From contig JAUMUJ010000005.1 of assembly GCA_030530785.1 (NCBI GenBank), forward strand, positions 1 through 64,000: DNA of 64,000 bases. Direction: 5' to 3'. Shown piece by piece: positions 39,690 through 48,946 of the stretch. Origin of the DNA: Moraxella sp. Its GTDB lineage: Bacteria > Pseudomonadota > Gammaproteobacteria > Pseudomonadales > Moraxellaceae. Under the pieces are notes generated by a model that was not told the DNA's origin, made no database searches, and saw only the letters and a list, made by a program, of their open reading frames with translations. Position numbers and translations under genes: made by a program. How positions within the stretch are numbered: the stretch's first letter is position 1; every line of letters starts with the position of its first letter.

Positions 39690-40505
39690 TTATTGTAAGG
39701 TTAGGGTTGCCTTGCCGTTTTGGGTGTGTTCGCCCAACCGAACAGGGTCGTTATTAAACTTAACGTCCACTTGGGCAGGATTGTCAATCTCCACGTTTAA
39801 GGGGGTTTCGCCTTTAACTTGATAACCGCCTTGTGCTTGCAAACCCTGCATCAGAACGTTGTCGTTTTTATCAGTGATTTTAATGTGGACATCGCCTTTT
39901 GACCAAATATCCACCACACCCTGACCTGCTGGCACTGGCTCACTCTCTGGCGTGGCAATCACTGCCGTGCCGATGGCAGAACCCGACCCACCAATGGCAG
40001 CCCCCTGTGCTTGTTCGGCTAAGGTCATGGCGTCTTGGGTGGCAAGCGACCTTTCAAGCGACGTCTCATCAGATTTGCCAGTGGCATTTGAGATGATTTT
40101 TAAAAGCACAATCCCAAGCACAACCAGTCCTATTACCCCACCGATGAGCCAAGGGTTAATGCGTACAGACGCTCGCCCCCGATGGAGCGTACCCATCGGG
40201 GTTAAAGGCGATGATGTGGTCTTAGGACGCATGTCATCAGGATACGCCCCATCAAAAGCATTGGCAAATTCGTTACTGTCAAGCTCCAAAAACTTGGCAT
40301 AATTGATGATAAAGCCCCGAGCATAGGCAAAAGGCGGTAAGGCAGAAAAATTTTCTTCTTCTAGGGCTTGCACATAGCGTTTTAGGATATTTAGCTCTTT
40401 GGCGACGGCGTCCAAAGAGTAGCCCCGAGATGTTCTGGCACTGCGTAATTTTCCGCCAAATCCATTATTTGACTGTGGCTTTGATTCGTTGGTTGATGTA
40501 CTCAC
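39690..40505 (-). CDS. rodZ: RodZ-like cytoskeletal/HTH membrane protein
   Basis: A 271-aa protein. The N-terminal Xre-type HTH (LRSARTSRGYSLDAVAKELN) continues with LKRYVQALEEENFSALP and FAYARGFIINYAKFLELD. One membrane helix (WLIGGVIGLVVLGIVLL) and a periplasmic DUF4115 beta domain ending GKATLTLQ follow. RodZ links MreB to the cell wall machinery; coccoid relatives may have lost MreB, so the role here is open. It starts with GTG, overlapping the pilF stop as GTGA. Confidence 0.9.
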   Translation of the reverse strand: MSTSTNESKPQSNNGFGGKLRSARTSRGYSLDAVAKELNILKRYVQALEEENFSALPPFAYARGFIINYAKFLELDSNEFANAFDGAYPDDMRPKTTSSPLTPMGTLHRGRASVRINPWLIGGVIGLVVLGIVLLKIISNATGKSDETSLERSLATQDAMTLAEQAQGAAIGGSGSAIGTAVIATPESEPVPAGQGVVDIWSKGDVHIKITDKNDNVLMQGLQAQGGYQVKGETPLNVEIDNPAQVDVKFNNDPVRLGEHTQNGKATLTLQ

Positions 40506-41323
40506 TTTAAGGGTGCTCCAGATGGGTTATTTAACCAAGTTTTGAGTTTTTTCGCTTCATCAGAAAGCGGATATTGTGATAATAATAAGCCCGACAAACG
40601 CTGACGTTCTTGGGGATTGTTTTGTAAAATGCTTAATTTTAGCCCTTGATACATCAAGCGGGCAGACATCGGTTCGTTGTGCATTTGCCATAATGCCCTT
40701 AGGCTGTCGTAGTGTTCTTTGGCAAGCAAAGTGCGTTTTTGGTTGATTAAAATGTCAATCAACTCCATCTTGGCAAGCACCAAATTAGTATCTATCTCCA
40801 ACGCCCGATTAAAGGCATTTTCGGCAGATTTTTCATCACCCAATTTCAAATAGGTCAAGCCTAAGTTTTCCAAAGATGACGCTCTGCCCTTATAGCCAAG
40901 CGTGCTACTGGCGATATTAAACTGCTCTATGGCTTCTTTGTGGCGACCCATTTTGGACAAATACACGCCATAGTTATTGCGAGCTTGGGTAAAGTTAGGG
41001 TCTATGGACAACGCTCGCTTAAAATACTCATCAGCTTTGGCAAGGTTAATCTGACTGCCTTCTTCACTCAACAAATTACCCATCATGTCATAGGCGGGAG
41101 CATAGCGACTGTCCGCCCGAAACGCCATCTCTAACTGGGCTTTGGCATCATCTAACTTACGCTCGCTGATGTACTGACCTGCCAATGCCGTGCGTATCTG
41201 TGCCGTTTGGCTTTTGCTTGTGCCGTATTGGGCGGTGTCTCTACTGCTTGTGCCTAAATTAGAAGTACTTTGACAGCCTGTTAATACCACCGCCAAAAAA
41301 GCAAGGATTGATAGAAATTTCAT
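40502..41323 (-). CDS. pilF: Type IV pilus biogenesis/stability lipoprotein PilF
   Basis: A 273-aa lipoprotein (lipobox LTGC, Cys17) with TPR repeats: KLDDAKAQLEMAFRADSRYA, LAKADEYFKRALSIDPNF and DEKSAENAFNRALEIDTN. The PilF/PilW pilotin brings PilQ secretin to the outer membrane. It complements the minor pilin cluster at 10412-18135. It is coupled to rodZ by a 4-base overlap. Confidence 0.92.
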   Translation of the reverse strand: MKFLSILAFLAVVLTGCQSTSNLGTSSRDTAQYGTSKSQTAQIRTALAGQYISERKLDDAKAQLEMAFRADSRYAPAYDMMGNLLSEEGSQINLAKADEYFKRALSIDPNFTQARNNYGVYLSKMGRHKEAIEQFNIASSTLGYKGRASSLENLGLTYLKLGDEKSAENAFNRALEIDTNLVLAKMELIDILINQKRTLLAKEHYDSLRALWQMHNEPMSARLMYQGLKLSILQNNPQERQRLSGLLLSQYPLSDEAKKLKTWLNNPSGAPLK

Positions 41324-41412
41324 AAGTTTACCATCATATTCATGAGTTGCTTTTTATTCTAACAAGTATCTAAAATTTTGCCAACCTTTCGCCCCATTTT
41401 AACGGCATTTGG

Positions 41413-42594
41413 TCATTTAATCGCCGTATTTTGGCGTTTTTCAATGCTCTCTTGCCACTTTTTGGCTCGCCGTGTTCTGTCTGCCACCTGCCCAACCAAC
41501 TGACCACACGCCGCGTCAATGTCATCACCCCGAGTTTGGCGGACGGTACAGACAAATCCTGCTTGATTTAAAATGTTGCTAAACGCATGAATGCGGTTAT
41601 TGCTAGACCGCCCATAAGGGGCGTGCGGAAAGGGATTAAAGGGGATTAGGTTGATTTTACTGGGCAAATCTGCCAATAATGCCACCAGCTCATGAGCGTG
41701 CTTATCGCTGTCATTAACCCCATGGAGCATGACATATTCAATGGTAACGTGTTTTTTATGGCGAGGGTTTTCGTCATAGACATAGGCTTTGGCAGCACGG
41801 ATAAGCTCATCTAATGGGTATTTTTTATTAATAGGGACAAGCTCATTACGCAATTCATCGTTGGGAGCGTGCAAACTGATGGCAAGGGCGACATCAATGT
41901 CCTTTGCCAAATCATACATCTTTGGCACAATGCCCGATGTGGAGAGCGTAACACGGCGTTTTGACAAACCAAAAGCATGGTCATCTAGCATGAGACTCAT
42001 GCTCGCCACCACAGGTTCATAATTTAAAAGTGGCTCGCCCATGCCCATCATCACCACATTGGTAACACGGTTTTCTCGCTCGGTTGGGGCAACGCCTTGC
42101 ATATAGGATTGGTTTGCCACCCAAAGCTGACCGATAATCTCACTGGCGGTCAAATCCCGTTCAAAGCCCTGCTTGCCCGTACTACAAAACGAGCAATCCA
42201 ACGCACAGCCCACCTGACTAGAAATGCAAAGCGTCTTACGCCCAAACCGCTTGCCATCATCAGCAGGGATAAGCACCGTCTCAACAAGCGAACCGCCCGC
42301 CACTTCAAACACCCATTTGCGAGTGCCATCATCACTAAATTCTTTATATTTAACCGTTGGCGGAACGACACACGCCACATCGTCTAGCTTGGCTTGCAGG
42401 ACTTTGGATAAGTTGGTCATCTGATAAAAGTCCGTAACGCCAAACTGATAAATCCACTTCATCACTTGCGTAGCACGAAACGGCTTTTCGCCCATGCTGA
42501 CAAAAAATGCCAACAGCTCGTCTTTGGACATTCCCAAAAGATTGGTTTTGTCGCTCATGGTGTCGGGGGTGTGAATGACGGGGATTTTGGTCAT
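41413..42594 (-). CDS. rlmN: Dual-specificity 23S rRNA/tRNA adenine-C2 methyltransferase RlmN
   Basis: A 393-aa radical SAM enzyme making m2A2503 in 23S rRNA and m2A37 in tRNA. The CxxxCxxC motif is in [20 protein letters not shown]. Other features are [10 protein letters not shown], a catalytic Cys in the C-terminal [19 protein letters not shown], and the N-terminal accessory domain ([19 protein letters not shown]). A possible shorter start is MSDKTNLLG, 36 nt downstream. The ribosome site at 42594 is weak. Confidence 0.96.
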   Translation of the reverse strand: MTKIPVIHTPDTMSDKTNLLGMSKDELLAFFVSMGEKPFRATQVMKWIYQFGVTDFYQMTNLSKVLQAKLDDVACVVPPTVKYKEFSDDGTRKWVFEVAGGSLVETVLIPADDGKRFGRKTLCISSQVGCALDCSFCSTGKQGFERDLTASEIIGQLWVANQSYMQGVAPTERENRVTNVVMMGMGEPLLNYEPVVASMSLMLDDHAFGLSKRRVTLSTSGIVPKMYDLAKDIDVALAISLHAPNDELRNELVPINKKYPLDELIRAAKAYVYDENPRHKKHVTIEYVMLHGVNDSDKHAHELVALLADLPSKINLIPFNPFPHAPYGRSSNNRIHAFSNILNQAGFVCTVRQTRGDDIDAACGQLVGQVADRTRRAKKWQESIEKRQNTAIK

Positions 42595-42685
42595 GATATT
42601 AAACCAACAAAAATAAACGCATTATTATACTAAAATTTTCACAAAAATTCATCACTCACACAAAATGCCAACAAACAGCAACAAA

Positions 42686-42714
42686 AAAGCGACCACATCA
42701 ACAGTGGTCGCTTT
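42686..42714 (-). terminator. Terminator after ndk
   Basis: AAAGCGACCAC (42686-42696) and GTGGTCGCTTT (42704-42714), a perfect 11-bp stem. Read on the minus strand it is followed by a T run. Confidence 0.85.
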
Positions 42715-42724
42715 GTCGCCAAAA

Positions 42725-43156
42725 TTAGCGAGTGCGTGGGAAAATCTCGTCCGCACCAAAAAAGTAAGCAATCTCACGCTCAGCAGACGTGGTGCTGTCA
42801 GAACCGTGAGCGGCATTTTCGTCAATGCTTACGGCAAAATCAGCACGGATTGTGCCTTTTTCGGCTTCGGCTGGGTTGGTCGCACCCAAAATCTCACGAT
42901 GAGCCAATACCGCATTTTCACCTTCTAGCACAGACACCACCACAGGACCTGATGTCATGAATGCCACTAGGTCAGCAAAAAAACCACGCTCTTTATGCTC
43001 GGCATAAAAACCTTCGGCTTCGGCTTGGGTTAGGTGCTTGTATTTCATCGCCACAGGTTTTAGATCTGCCTTTTCAAAACGGGCGATGATGTCGCCGATG
43101 TGGTTTTTGCCGACTGCGTCAGGCTTGATGATAGAAAGGGTACGCTCTAATGCCAT
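42725..43156 (-). CDS. ndk: Nucleoside diphosphate kinase
   Basis: A 143-aa enzyme with [15 protein letters not shown], the [14 protein letters not shown] segment, and the active-site His in [16 protein letters not shown]. It moves phosphate between nucleoside triphosphates. The start at 43156 follows AGGAAA; a longer frame to 43180 is not needed. A terminator separates it from rlmN, so ndk has its own unit. Confidence 0.97.
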   Translation of the reverse strand: MALERTLSIIKPDAVGKNHIGDIIARFEKADLKPVAMKYKHLTQAEAEGFYAEHKERGFFADLVAFMTSGPVVVSVLEGENAVLAHREILGATNPAEAEKGTIRADFAVSIDENAAHGSDSTTSAEREIAYFFGADEIFPRTR

Positions 43157-43324
43157 GATAAATTTCCTAAAATTAAACAAGGTTGGAATTTTGCCTAAAA
43201 CAAAATCCTTTCAATCATAGCAATTTTTTGTCATTTTATCAATATAAATTGTTATAATCATCAATACTTATCCACTCATGGATAAGATATTTTACAAAAT
43301 AGCAATCATTGGGTAATATTTATT

Positions 43325-43963
43325 GTGTTATCCGCTTTATTGGTCGTTTTGGCGATGTCATCAGGTTGTCAAGACAAATCTACCACCAAAACAGACGCCC
43401 CTTGCATGACGCACACCACACCATTTTTATATACCCAATGCGTATTTAATCCCACACCTGATAAATTTGCCCTGTATTGGTAAGACAATACCACCCAAAA
43501 ACCCTTTTATACCTTTGATGTCCTAACACGCCATCATGATAAGGTTGTCTTTGCGATGAATGCAGGAATGTATGATGACAGCTCATCTCATGCCAAATGG
43601 CGTGTTTTGGCGGAATGATGACGGGCTTTTTGTGGACGAAAGCCATGCCTTTTATGATAAATTAAACAACGGCATTCGCCCACGCCACGCAGTTAGGTTC
43701 TATGCTCATCATCAACGGACAAATCCACCCCAAATTTAACCCCAACAGCACGTCTTATAAAACAAGAAACGGTGTGGGTGTGCCTATACTTTATCATCTC
43801 AGATGAGCCTGTTAATTTTTATGGATTTGCCAAGCTATTTTTTGAACTTGGCTGTCAAAACGCCCTGTTTTTAGATGGGAGCATAGCATCCGCCCTGTAC
43901 GCCAAAAACCTAAACCGCCATGACAAGCCAGACATGGCGGTGATGGTAGGATTTACACCCTAA
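43325..43963 (+). pseudogene. Phosphodiester glycosidase (DUF2233/NAGPA-like) lipoprotein, multiply frameshifted
   Basis: The GTG frame at 43325 reads a lipoprotein-like leader (LSALLVVLAMSSGC) and stops at about 43484. Beyond this, family motifs continue in shifting frames: VFAMNAGMYDDS near 43550, DDGLFVDESHAFYDKLNNGI near 43618, SMLIINGQIHPKFNPNSTSY near 43700, and ISDEPVNFYGFAKLFFELGC then NALFLDGSIASALY to the stop. These are the hallmarks of DUF2233 phosphodiester glycosidases, which cleave sugar-1-phosphate diesters. At least three lesions make it non-functional. It converges on prc with no gap. Confidence 0.85.
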
Positions 43964-46144
43964 CTATTCTGTAACAACACCTTTGGCATCAAACATCAAG
44001 GTCGCCGTTTCAATGACAAAGGCTTCATCTTCGGGCAGTTTGGGGCGTTCATGCTCTTTCATCAAGCTACGCTCTTCGGCAAGAGCATCAATGCTGGCTT
44101 GATACGTCGTCCAACTGGTGTAGGGTTTTTCGCCTGTGGCTTGACGGCGGGCATTTTCTGCCATCAGCATTTTTTGTTCAATAAGACTTGCCCGAGCTCG
44201 GCGTTTGTCAATATTGACCTGAACGGGTTTTTTATCATCATCAAGCTGCCTGATGGCGTTTAGGTCAGTCAGATATTTAAACTGCGGGTTAGACGCTTGG
44301 CGTGCTTTGGACTGGCTGATAAGGCTATCTATTAAAGGTTTGGCGTATTTACCCTCGGGCGTAAATGGCGTGGTCTTAATGGTGTCCCATTCTAGGGGGT
44401 TTTTGTATTCACGTTCACCAAACTCCATACCCTCATAGATGTTCACAAGCTCAACATCAGGCACAACACCTTTGTTTTGGGTACTGCCTCCCGTGATGCG
44501 ATAAAATTTACGCTGGGTGAGCGTAACCGAACCCAATGCCAAATCATCACGTTGCACCTGTGCTGAACCCTTGCCTGTGGTGGTACTGCCAACCACAAGC
44601 CCTCGCCCATAGTCTTGAATGGTGGCCGAAAAAATCTCTGATGCTGATGCTGACCCCAAGTTAATCAATACCGCCATGTCGCCTGCATACAGCTGTTTAC
44701 CGCCGTCCTTATCGGCATAAATCTGTACGTTACCTTGATTGTCCCGAATTTGCACCAAAGGACCTTCTTTGATAAAAAGTCCAAGCATCTTGGCAACTTC
44801 ATCAAGCGACCCACCAGGGTTGTTACGCAAATCCACCACCAAGCCATCTATGTTTTTATCGTTTAGGGCAAGCAGTGCCTTTTCTACGTCCGCACTGACC
44901 GAGCGATATTCAGACGCTCCACTACGGCGTGCTTTAAAATTAAGATAAAAGCTGGGGATTTCAAGCACGCCCACTCGTTTATTCACGCCTTGATGTGGCA
45001 CATTGATGACCCGATGATGAACGCCTGATTCGTCTTGCTCAATCACATCACGCACGATGACCACATGACGGGCAGAGCTGTCAGGCGTGTTGGGCTGTTT
45101 GACTTTTAAGGTTACAGATGTTCCCCGAGCCCCACGAATGACGCTGACAATCTCACGCACGCTCCAACCCACGACATCCACCATCTCTTTGCCATCTTGG
45201 GCGACCCCCAAGATTAGGTCATTTGCCTTAACTTGTCCTGTTTTTTGGGCAGGTCCACCGTCCACAAGGCTAACAATGCGGGTGTAGTCGGGGTTTTTGC
45301 GGTCAGGACGGATAGACACACCAATGCCTTCTAGTTGCAAATTAGACTGGATTTGCATTTCGTTGGCTTGCACAGGGGCAAAATAGTTACTGTGCGGGTC
45401 ATAGGTCATCATCGCCGTGTTTAAAATCGTCTCCATGATTTCGTCATTTTTTAGGCGAGCCAACTGCTCTTGTTGGCGATTTAGGCGATTTAATAAAATC
45501 TGGTTGGGCGTACGTTCATCACCTTTGACTAAATCTTGACCACGAGCCAGCTCTGGATTGTCCAAAAACGCCTTGTCTTTGGCTTGGTCGTTTTCTTGAC
45601 CAAGCGTGATGCCGATGAGTGCGTAGGTAATTTGGTTATGCCAGTAGGCAAGCTGTTCGTTTTTGTTTTTAAAGCGGGGAGCTTCTTCACGGTCAAGCAC
45701 GATGGTGTTGTTTGTTTTTAGGTTGACATCGGTCATCAAAAGTGATTTGGCAGTGTCGTAATACTCGTTAGAGCGGGTGCGATACCGTTCAAACACTTCA
45801 ATCCCTGCTGACAAATCGCCCCGTTTTAGGCGGTCAGCAAAGCTATCGGCATATTTTTTGGTAAATTCGTCCACATCAGACTGCAAAAACAGTGTGCGAG
45901 ATGGGTCAAGTTGGTCAAAATACATCGCCAAAATCTTTGCCCCCATTTCACGGTCTAGGGGCTGTTTTAGGTAGTGCATACGGTCTAGCATGAGTGCCAC
46001 TTGGCGAGTGGTTACTTTTTGTTCTGTATTAGGTTCAAAGCCCGCTTTATCAGATGCCAAAGCAACATTGGCATAACTTTGGGCAAATATTGCTCCCGCC
46101 ACCACAGTAGCAACGCCTGATAACAAATATTGTGATTTTGACAT
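43964..46144 (-). CDS. prc: C-terminal (tail-specific) processing protease Prc
   Basis: A 726-aa periplasmic S41 protease with an Ala-rich signal peptide. A PDZ domain (GIGVSIRPDRKNPDY, ILGVAQDGKEMVDVVGWSVR) is followed by the catalytic region LVVDLRNNPGGSLDEV, NLGSASASEIFSATIQDYGR (catalytic Ser) and STTTGKGSAQVQ (catalytic Lys). A C-terminal DUF3340 domain completes it. Prc trims PBP3 and degrades cell wall hydrolases with an adaptor. The start at 46144 gives a normal signal peptide; an ATG at 46162 adds six residues. Confidence 0.95.
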   Translation of the reverse strand: MSKSQYLLSGVATVVAGAIFAQSYANVALASDKAGFEPNTEQKVTTRQVALMLDRMHYLKQPLDREMGAKILAMYFDQLDPSRTLFLQSDVDEFTKKYADSFADRLKRGDLSAGIEVFERYRTRSNEYYDTAKSLLMTDVNLKTNNTIVLDREEAPRFKNKNEQLAYWHNQITYALIGITLGQENDQAKDKAFLDNPELARGQDLVKGDERTPNQILLNRLNRQQEQLARLKNDEIMETILNTAMMTYDPHSNYFAPVQANEMQIQSNLQLEGIGVSIRPDRKNPDYTRIVSLVDGGPAQKTGQVKANDLILGVAQDGKEMVDVVGWSVREIVSVIRGARGTSVTLKVKQPNTPDSSARHVVIVRDVIEQDESGVHHRVINVPHQGVNKRVGVLEIPSFYLNFKARRSGASEYRSVSADVEKALLALNDKNIDGLVVDLRNNPGGSLDEVAKMLGLFIKEGPLVQIRDNQGNVQIYADKDGGKQLYAGDMAVLINLGSASASEIFSATIQDYGRGLVVGSTTTGKGSAQVQRDDLALGSVTLTQRKFYRITGGSTQNKGVVPDVELVNIYEGMEFGEREYKNPLEWDTIKTTPFTPEGKYAKPLIDSLISQSKARQASNPQFKYLTDLNAIRQLDDDKKPVQVNIDKRRARASLIEQKMLMAENARRQATGEKPYTSWTTYQASIDALAEERSLMKEHERPKLPEDEAFVIETATLMFDAKGVVTE

Positions 46145-46304
46145 AATTTTTTTCCCAATCATAAAAATGGCTTATCTTACCACATCTAATCTTACAAAAT
46201 TGATGAGTTTTTGTTAGCAATTTTCATGCCACTTGGCAAAAATACCTAAAATCATGGCATAATAGGCACTTTTATCATACCTAACTTTACAAAATGGGGC
46301 AATC

Positions 46305-47378
46305 ATGGCAACAGCTATCATCATGGCAGACGTGGACGGCTTGGTTTTAACCGATGACGACAAAGCATTTTTGGCAAATGACGCCTTAGGTGGGATTATT
46401 TTATTTAAAAGAAACGTGGCAAACCCTGCCCAAGTGCGAGCCTTGACCGACAGCATGAGAGCGGTCAATCCAAACCTTATCATTAGTGCCGACCAAGAGG
46501 GCGGACGAGTGGCACGCTTTCGTGATGGTTTTACGCCCTTGCCTGCGATGGGGCGACTGGGACAGATTTATGATGACAATCCAAAACTTGCCCTATCGCT
46601 TGCCTACGATACAGGCTATCTGATGGCGTGCGAAGTACTTGCAGTGGGTGTGGACATCAGCTTTGCCCCTGTGATGGACATCAATGGATGCAGCCTTGTC
46701 ATCGGCGACCGTGCGTTTCATGCCAGCCCTGACGTGGTAACTGCGTTGTCATCACGATTTATAGACGGCATGAATGATGCTGGCATGAAAGCCACCGGCA
46801 AACACTTTCCTGGTCATGGCTCTATCGCCCCCGATTCGCACGTCTCGGATGCAGTGGATACCCGCTCGCTTGATGAGATTTGGGGTTGTGATTTGGTGAG
46901 CTTTAAAAATAACTTGTCCAAATTGTCCGCCCTGATGCCTGCCCATGTGATTTTTAGTCAAATTGATGACAAGCCTGCGGGTTTTTCAAAAGTATGGCTA
47001 CAAGAGATTTTAAGGGAAAAAATGGGCTATGATGGCATACTGTTTTCAGACGATTTGTCCATGAAAGCCGCTCATGTGGCAGGGGATGTTACCGCTCGGG
47101 TCAAATCCGCCATAGATGCAGGGTGCGACATGGCACTCGTGTGCAATAGCCGTGATGATGCTGTGCGTGCCGTAGAGTTTGCCAAAAATATGCCTGACGT
47201 ACCAAATCGCTTTGGCAAGATGAAAAGCGTGATACCTGCTTGGCAAGACGACTTATCCACCACCTGTCAAGCGTTCGCCCATTACAACACCGCTCGGGAT
47301 AATGTGTTAAAGGCGTTTTTTGATGACGTTGCCCCACAGACAAACGATAAAGACCCCACCAATTACACAAAAGGCTAG
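46305..47378 (+). CDS. nagZ: Beta-N-acetylhexosaminidase NagZ
   Basis: A 357-aa GH3 enzyme of peptidoglycan recycling that removes GlcNAc from anhydro-muropeptides in the cytoplasm. Conserved parts are ISADQEGGRVARFRDGFT, the His-bearing loop KHFPGHGSIAPDSH, and FSDDLSMKAAHV, whose Asp is the nucleophile. The length is near the usual 340. It diverges from prc and precedes the LysE exporter by 3 bases. Confidence 0.95.
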   Translation: MATAIIMADVDGLVLTDDDKAFLANDALGGIILFKRNVANPAQVRALTDSMRAVNPNLIISADQEGGRVARFRDGFTPLPAMGRLGQIYDDNPKLALSLAYDTGYLMACEVLAVGVDISFAPVMDINGCSLVIGDRAFHASPDVVTALSSRFIDGMNDAGMKATGKHFPGHGSIAPDSHVSDAVDTRSLDEIWGCDLVSFKNNLSKLSALMPAHVIFSQIDDKPAGFSKVWLQEILREKMGYDGILFSDDLSMKAAHVAGDVTARVKSAIDAGCDMALVCNSRDDAVRAVEFAKNMPDVPNRFGKMKSVIPAWQDDLSTTCQAFAHYNTARDNVLKAFFDDVAPQTNDKDPTNYTKG

Positions 47379-47381
47379 CTT

Positions 47382-48032
47382 ATGTTTGGCATCACAGACC
47401 CCATCACCTATCTCATCGGCGTCATCGTCATCATCGCCCTACCTGGCCCAAATAGCCTATACTGCCTGTCGGTGTCGGCAAGTCAAGGCAAAAAAGCAGG
47501 GGCGATGGCGATGGCAGGGATTTTGCTTGGCGATACGATTTTAATCTTAGCAACCGTCTTTGGGGCAGGGACACTGCTTAAACTCTACCCCATCCTTTTT
47601 GACGTCATCAAACTCATTGGCGGAGCGTATCTTGCCTATCTGGGCAGTAAAATCCTTATGGGAGCCTATCACACCTTTAAAAACCGCCACGCCATCGCAG
47701 GCAAGCCCTTTAACCCGCCCAAAGCAGACAACCAAAATTATTTTTATCGCTCGCTATCGCTCAGCCTGACCAACCCAAAGGCGATTTTATTTTTCTTGTC
47801 GTTTTTTGTGCAGTTTGTCCGTCCCGATTATGATAAGCCGTTTTTGAGCTTTTTTGTCTTGGCATTGATTTTACAAATCGTCAGTTTTTTATATTTATTA
47901 CTGCTCGTATTTAGTGGTAAAAAATTAGCCGATACCTTTGGCTCTCGCCCCATCGTCATGACGCTGGCAATGGTGGGGGTGGGCTGTTTGTTTGTTGGGT
48001 TTGGGGTGAATTTGTGGCTGGCTAAGTTATAA
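47382..48032 (+). CDS. LysE/RhtB-family amino acid exporter
   Basis: A 216-aa membrane protein with about six helices. The family signature appears as ALPGPNSLYCLSVSASQGKKAG near residue 20 and later LSLTNPKAILFFLSFFVQFV. These proteins export amino acids such as leucine, threonine or homoserine; the substrate cannot be told. It starts 3 bases after the nagZ stop, so the two are probably co-transcribed. Confidence 0.92.
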   Translation: MFGITDPITYLIGVIVIIALPGPNSLYCLSVSASQGKKAGAMAMAGILLGDTILILATVFGAGTLLKLYPILFDVIKLIGGAYLAYLGSKILMGAYHTFKNRHAIAGKPFNPPKADNQNYFYRSLSLSLTNPKAILFFLSFFVQFVRPDYDKPFLSFFVLALILQIVSFLYLLLLVFSGKKLADTFGSRPIVMTLAMVGVGCLFVGFGVNLWLAKL

Positions 48033-48168
48033 GGTAGGCTGATGAAACTGGCAAAATTTTTATTTGAGTTTGGCGTATTTTGACATCAAGCACCGATGAC
48101 CGCCCAATATCTTTACTAACGATAAAATTTAATTTATCATACAACATCATCATTAAAAAGGACACCTA

Positions 48169-48888
48169 ATGAAACCTTTAAAATCTTTGGCTCTGACCGC
48201 CATTTTGTCAAGTATCTTAGCCCTAACAGGTTGTACGCACGCTCTGATTACAGGTACGGCACAGGACATCAAAAATCCGCCCACAAAAACTGTCAAGGAA
48301 CAAGACAGTTTGGCAGGTTTTGTGATTCACCAAGATGGACGGCTTGTGATGCTTGGTCAAAGGTATGTTTATGTGTTTGATGACAATGACAAAACAGACC
48401 GCCTTAAAAAACTACTGACCACCCCCCAATTTTTAAAACTCAAATACCATTGGGAAATTACAAATGGGGGTGCCTTTGATGAGAAAGCACGCCATAAAAT
48501 TTCTTATTCTCGCAATAACACCTTTAATTTTTCGGCATTCTTTTGGTATCAATACAGCACCGCCGAAGAGCTCGCCATCTTTCAAAAGGTTGGTTTTGCC
48601 CAAAGTTACAGTATGGAAGGTGCCAATCGGGAACAATTTACCATCATTCCTGATTTTACAGGCAAGGTTTATCAGCACAATGCTTCTACCAAAACCTTAT
48701 TAAAAACCGCCAAACCGCTTAGTAAGCCCTATCAATTTGGTATTGACCGTCAAGTTCCTAATAGAGCAAAAAGTTTTGGGCAGGCTCTACTACTGCCTTT
48801 GGCACTGCCGTTTACCCTTGTGGGCGATATTTTGATTTTGCCCATCTCATTGCCCATTACCTTAGAAGGTGGTATTGACTGGCGTTAA
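48169..48888 (+). CDS. Lipoprotein of unknown function
   Basis: A 239-aa protein with a signal peptide and lipobox LTGC (Cys22). The mature part starts with a charged, Tyr-rich globular region (LAGFVIHQDGRLVMLGQRYV, FFWYQYSTAEELAIF). It ends with a Leu/Pro-rich hydrophobic stretch (LLPLALPFTLVGDILILPIS) that could lie in or on a membrane. I do not recognise a family. AAAGGA precedes the ATG, and a terminator follows. An outer membrane or periplasmic place is inferred. Confidence 0.8.
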   Translation: MKPLKSLALTAILSSILALTGCTHALITGTAQDIKNPPTKTVKEQDSLAGFVIHQDGRLVMLGQRYVYVFDDNDKTDRLKKLLTTPQFLKLKYHWEITNGGAFDEKARHKISYSRNNTFNFSAFFWYQYSTAEELAIFQKVGFAQSYSMEGANREQFTIIPDFTGKVYQHNASTKTLLKTAKPLSKPYQFGIDRQVPNRAKSFGQALLLPLALPFTLVGDILILPISLPITLEGGIDWR

Positions 48889-48904
48889 TAGTAACAAATA
48901 AAAT

Positions 48905-48934
48905 CAAAACCCCAAACCTAAATTTGGGGTTTTG
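48905..48934. terminator. Bidirectional terminator between lipoprotein gene and glcB
   Basis: CAAAACCCCAAA (48905-48916) and TTTGGGGTTTTG (48923-48934), a perfect 12-bp stem with a 6-nt loop. Confidence 0.85.
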
Positions 48935-48946
48935 TTTATCCGTCTA

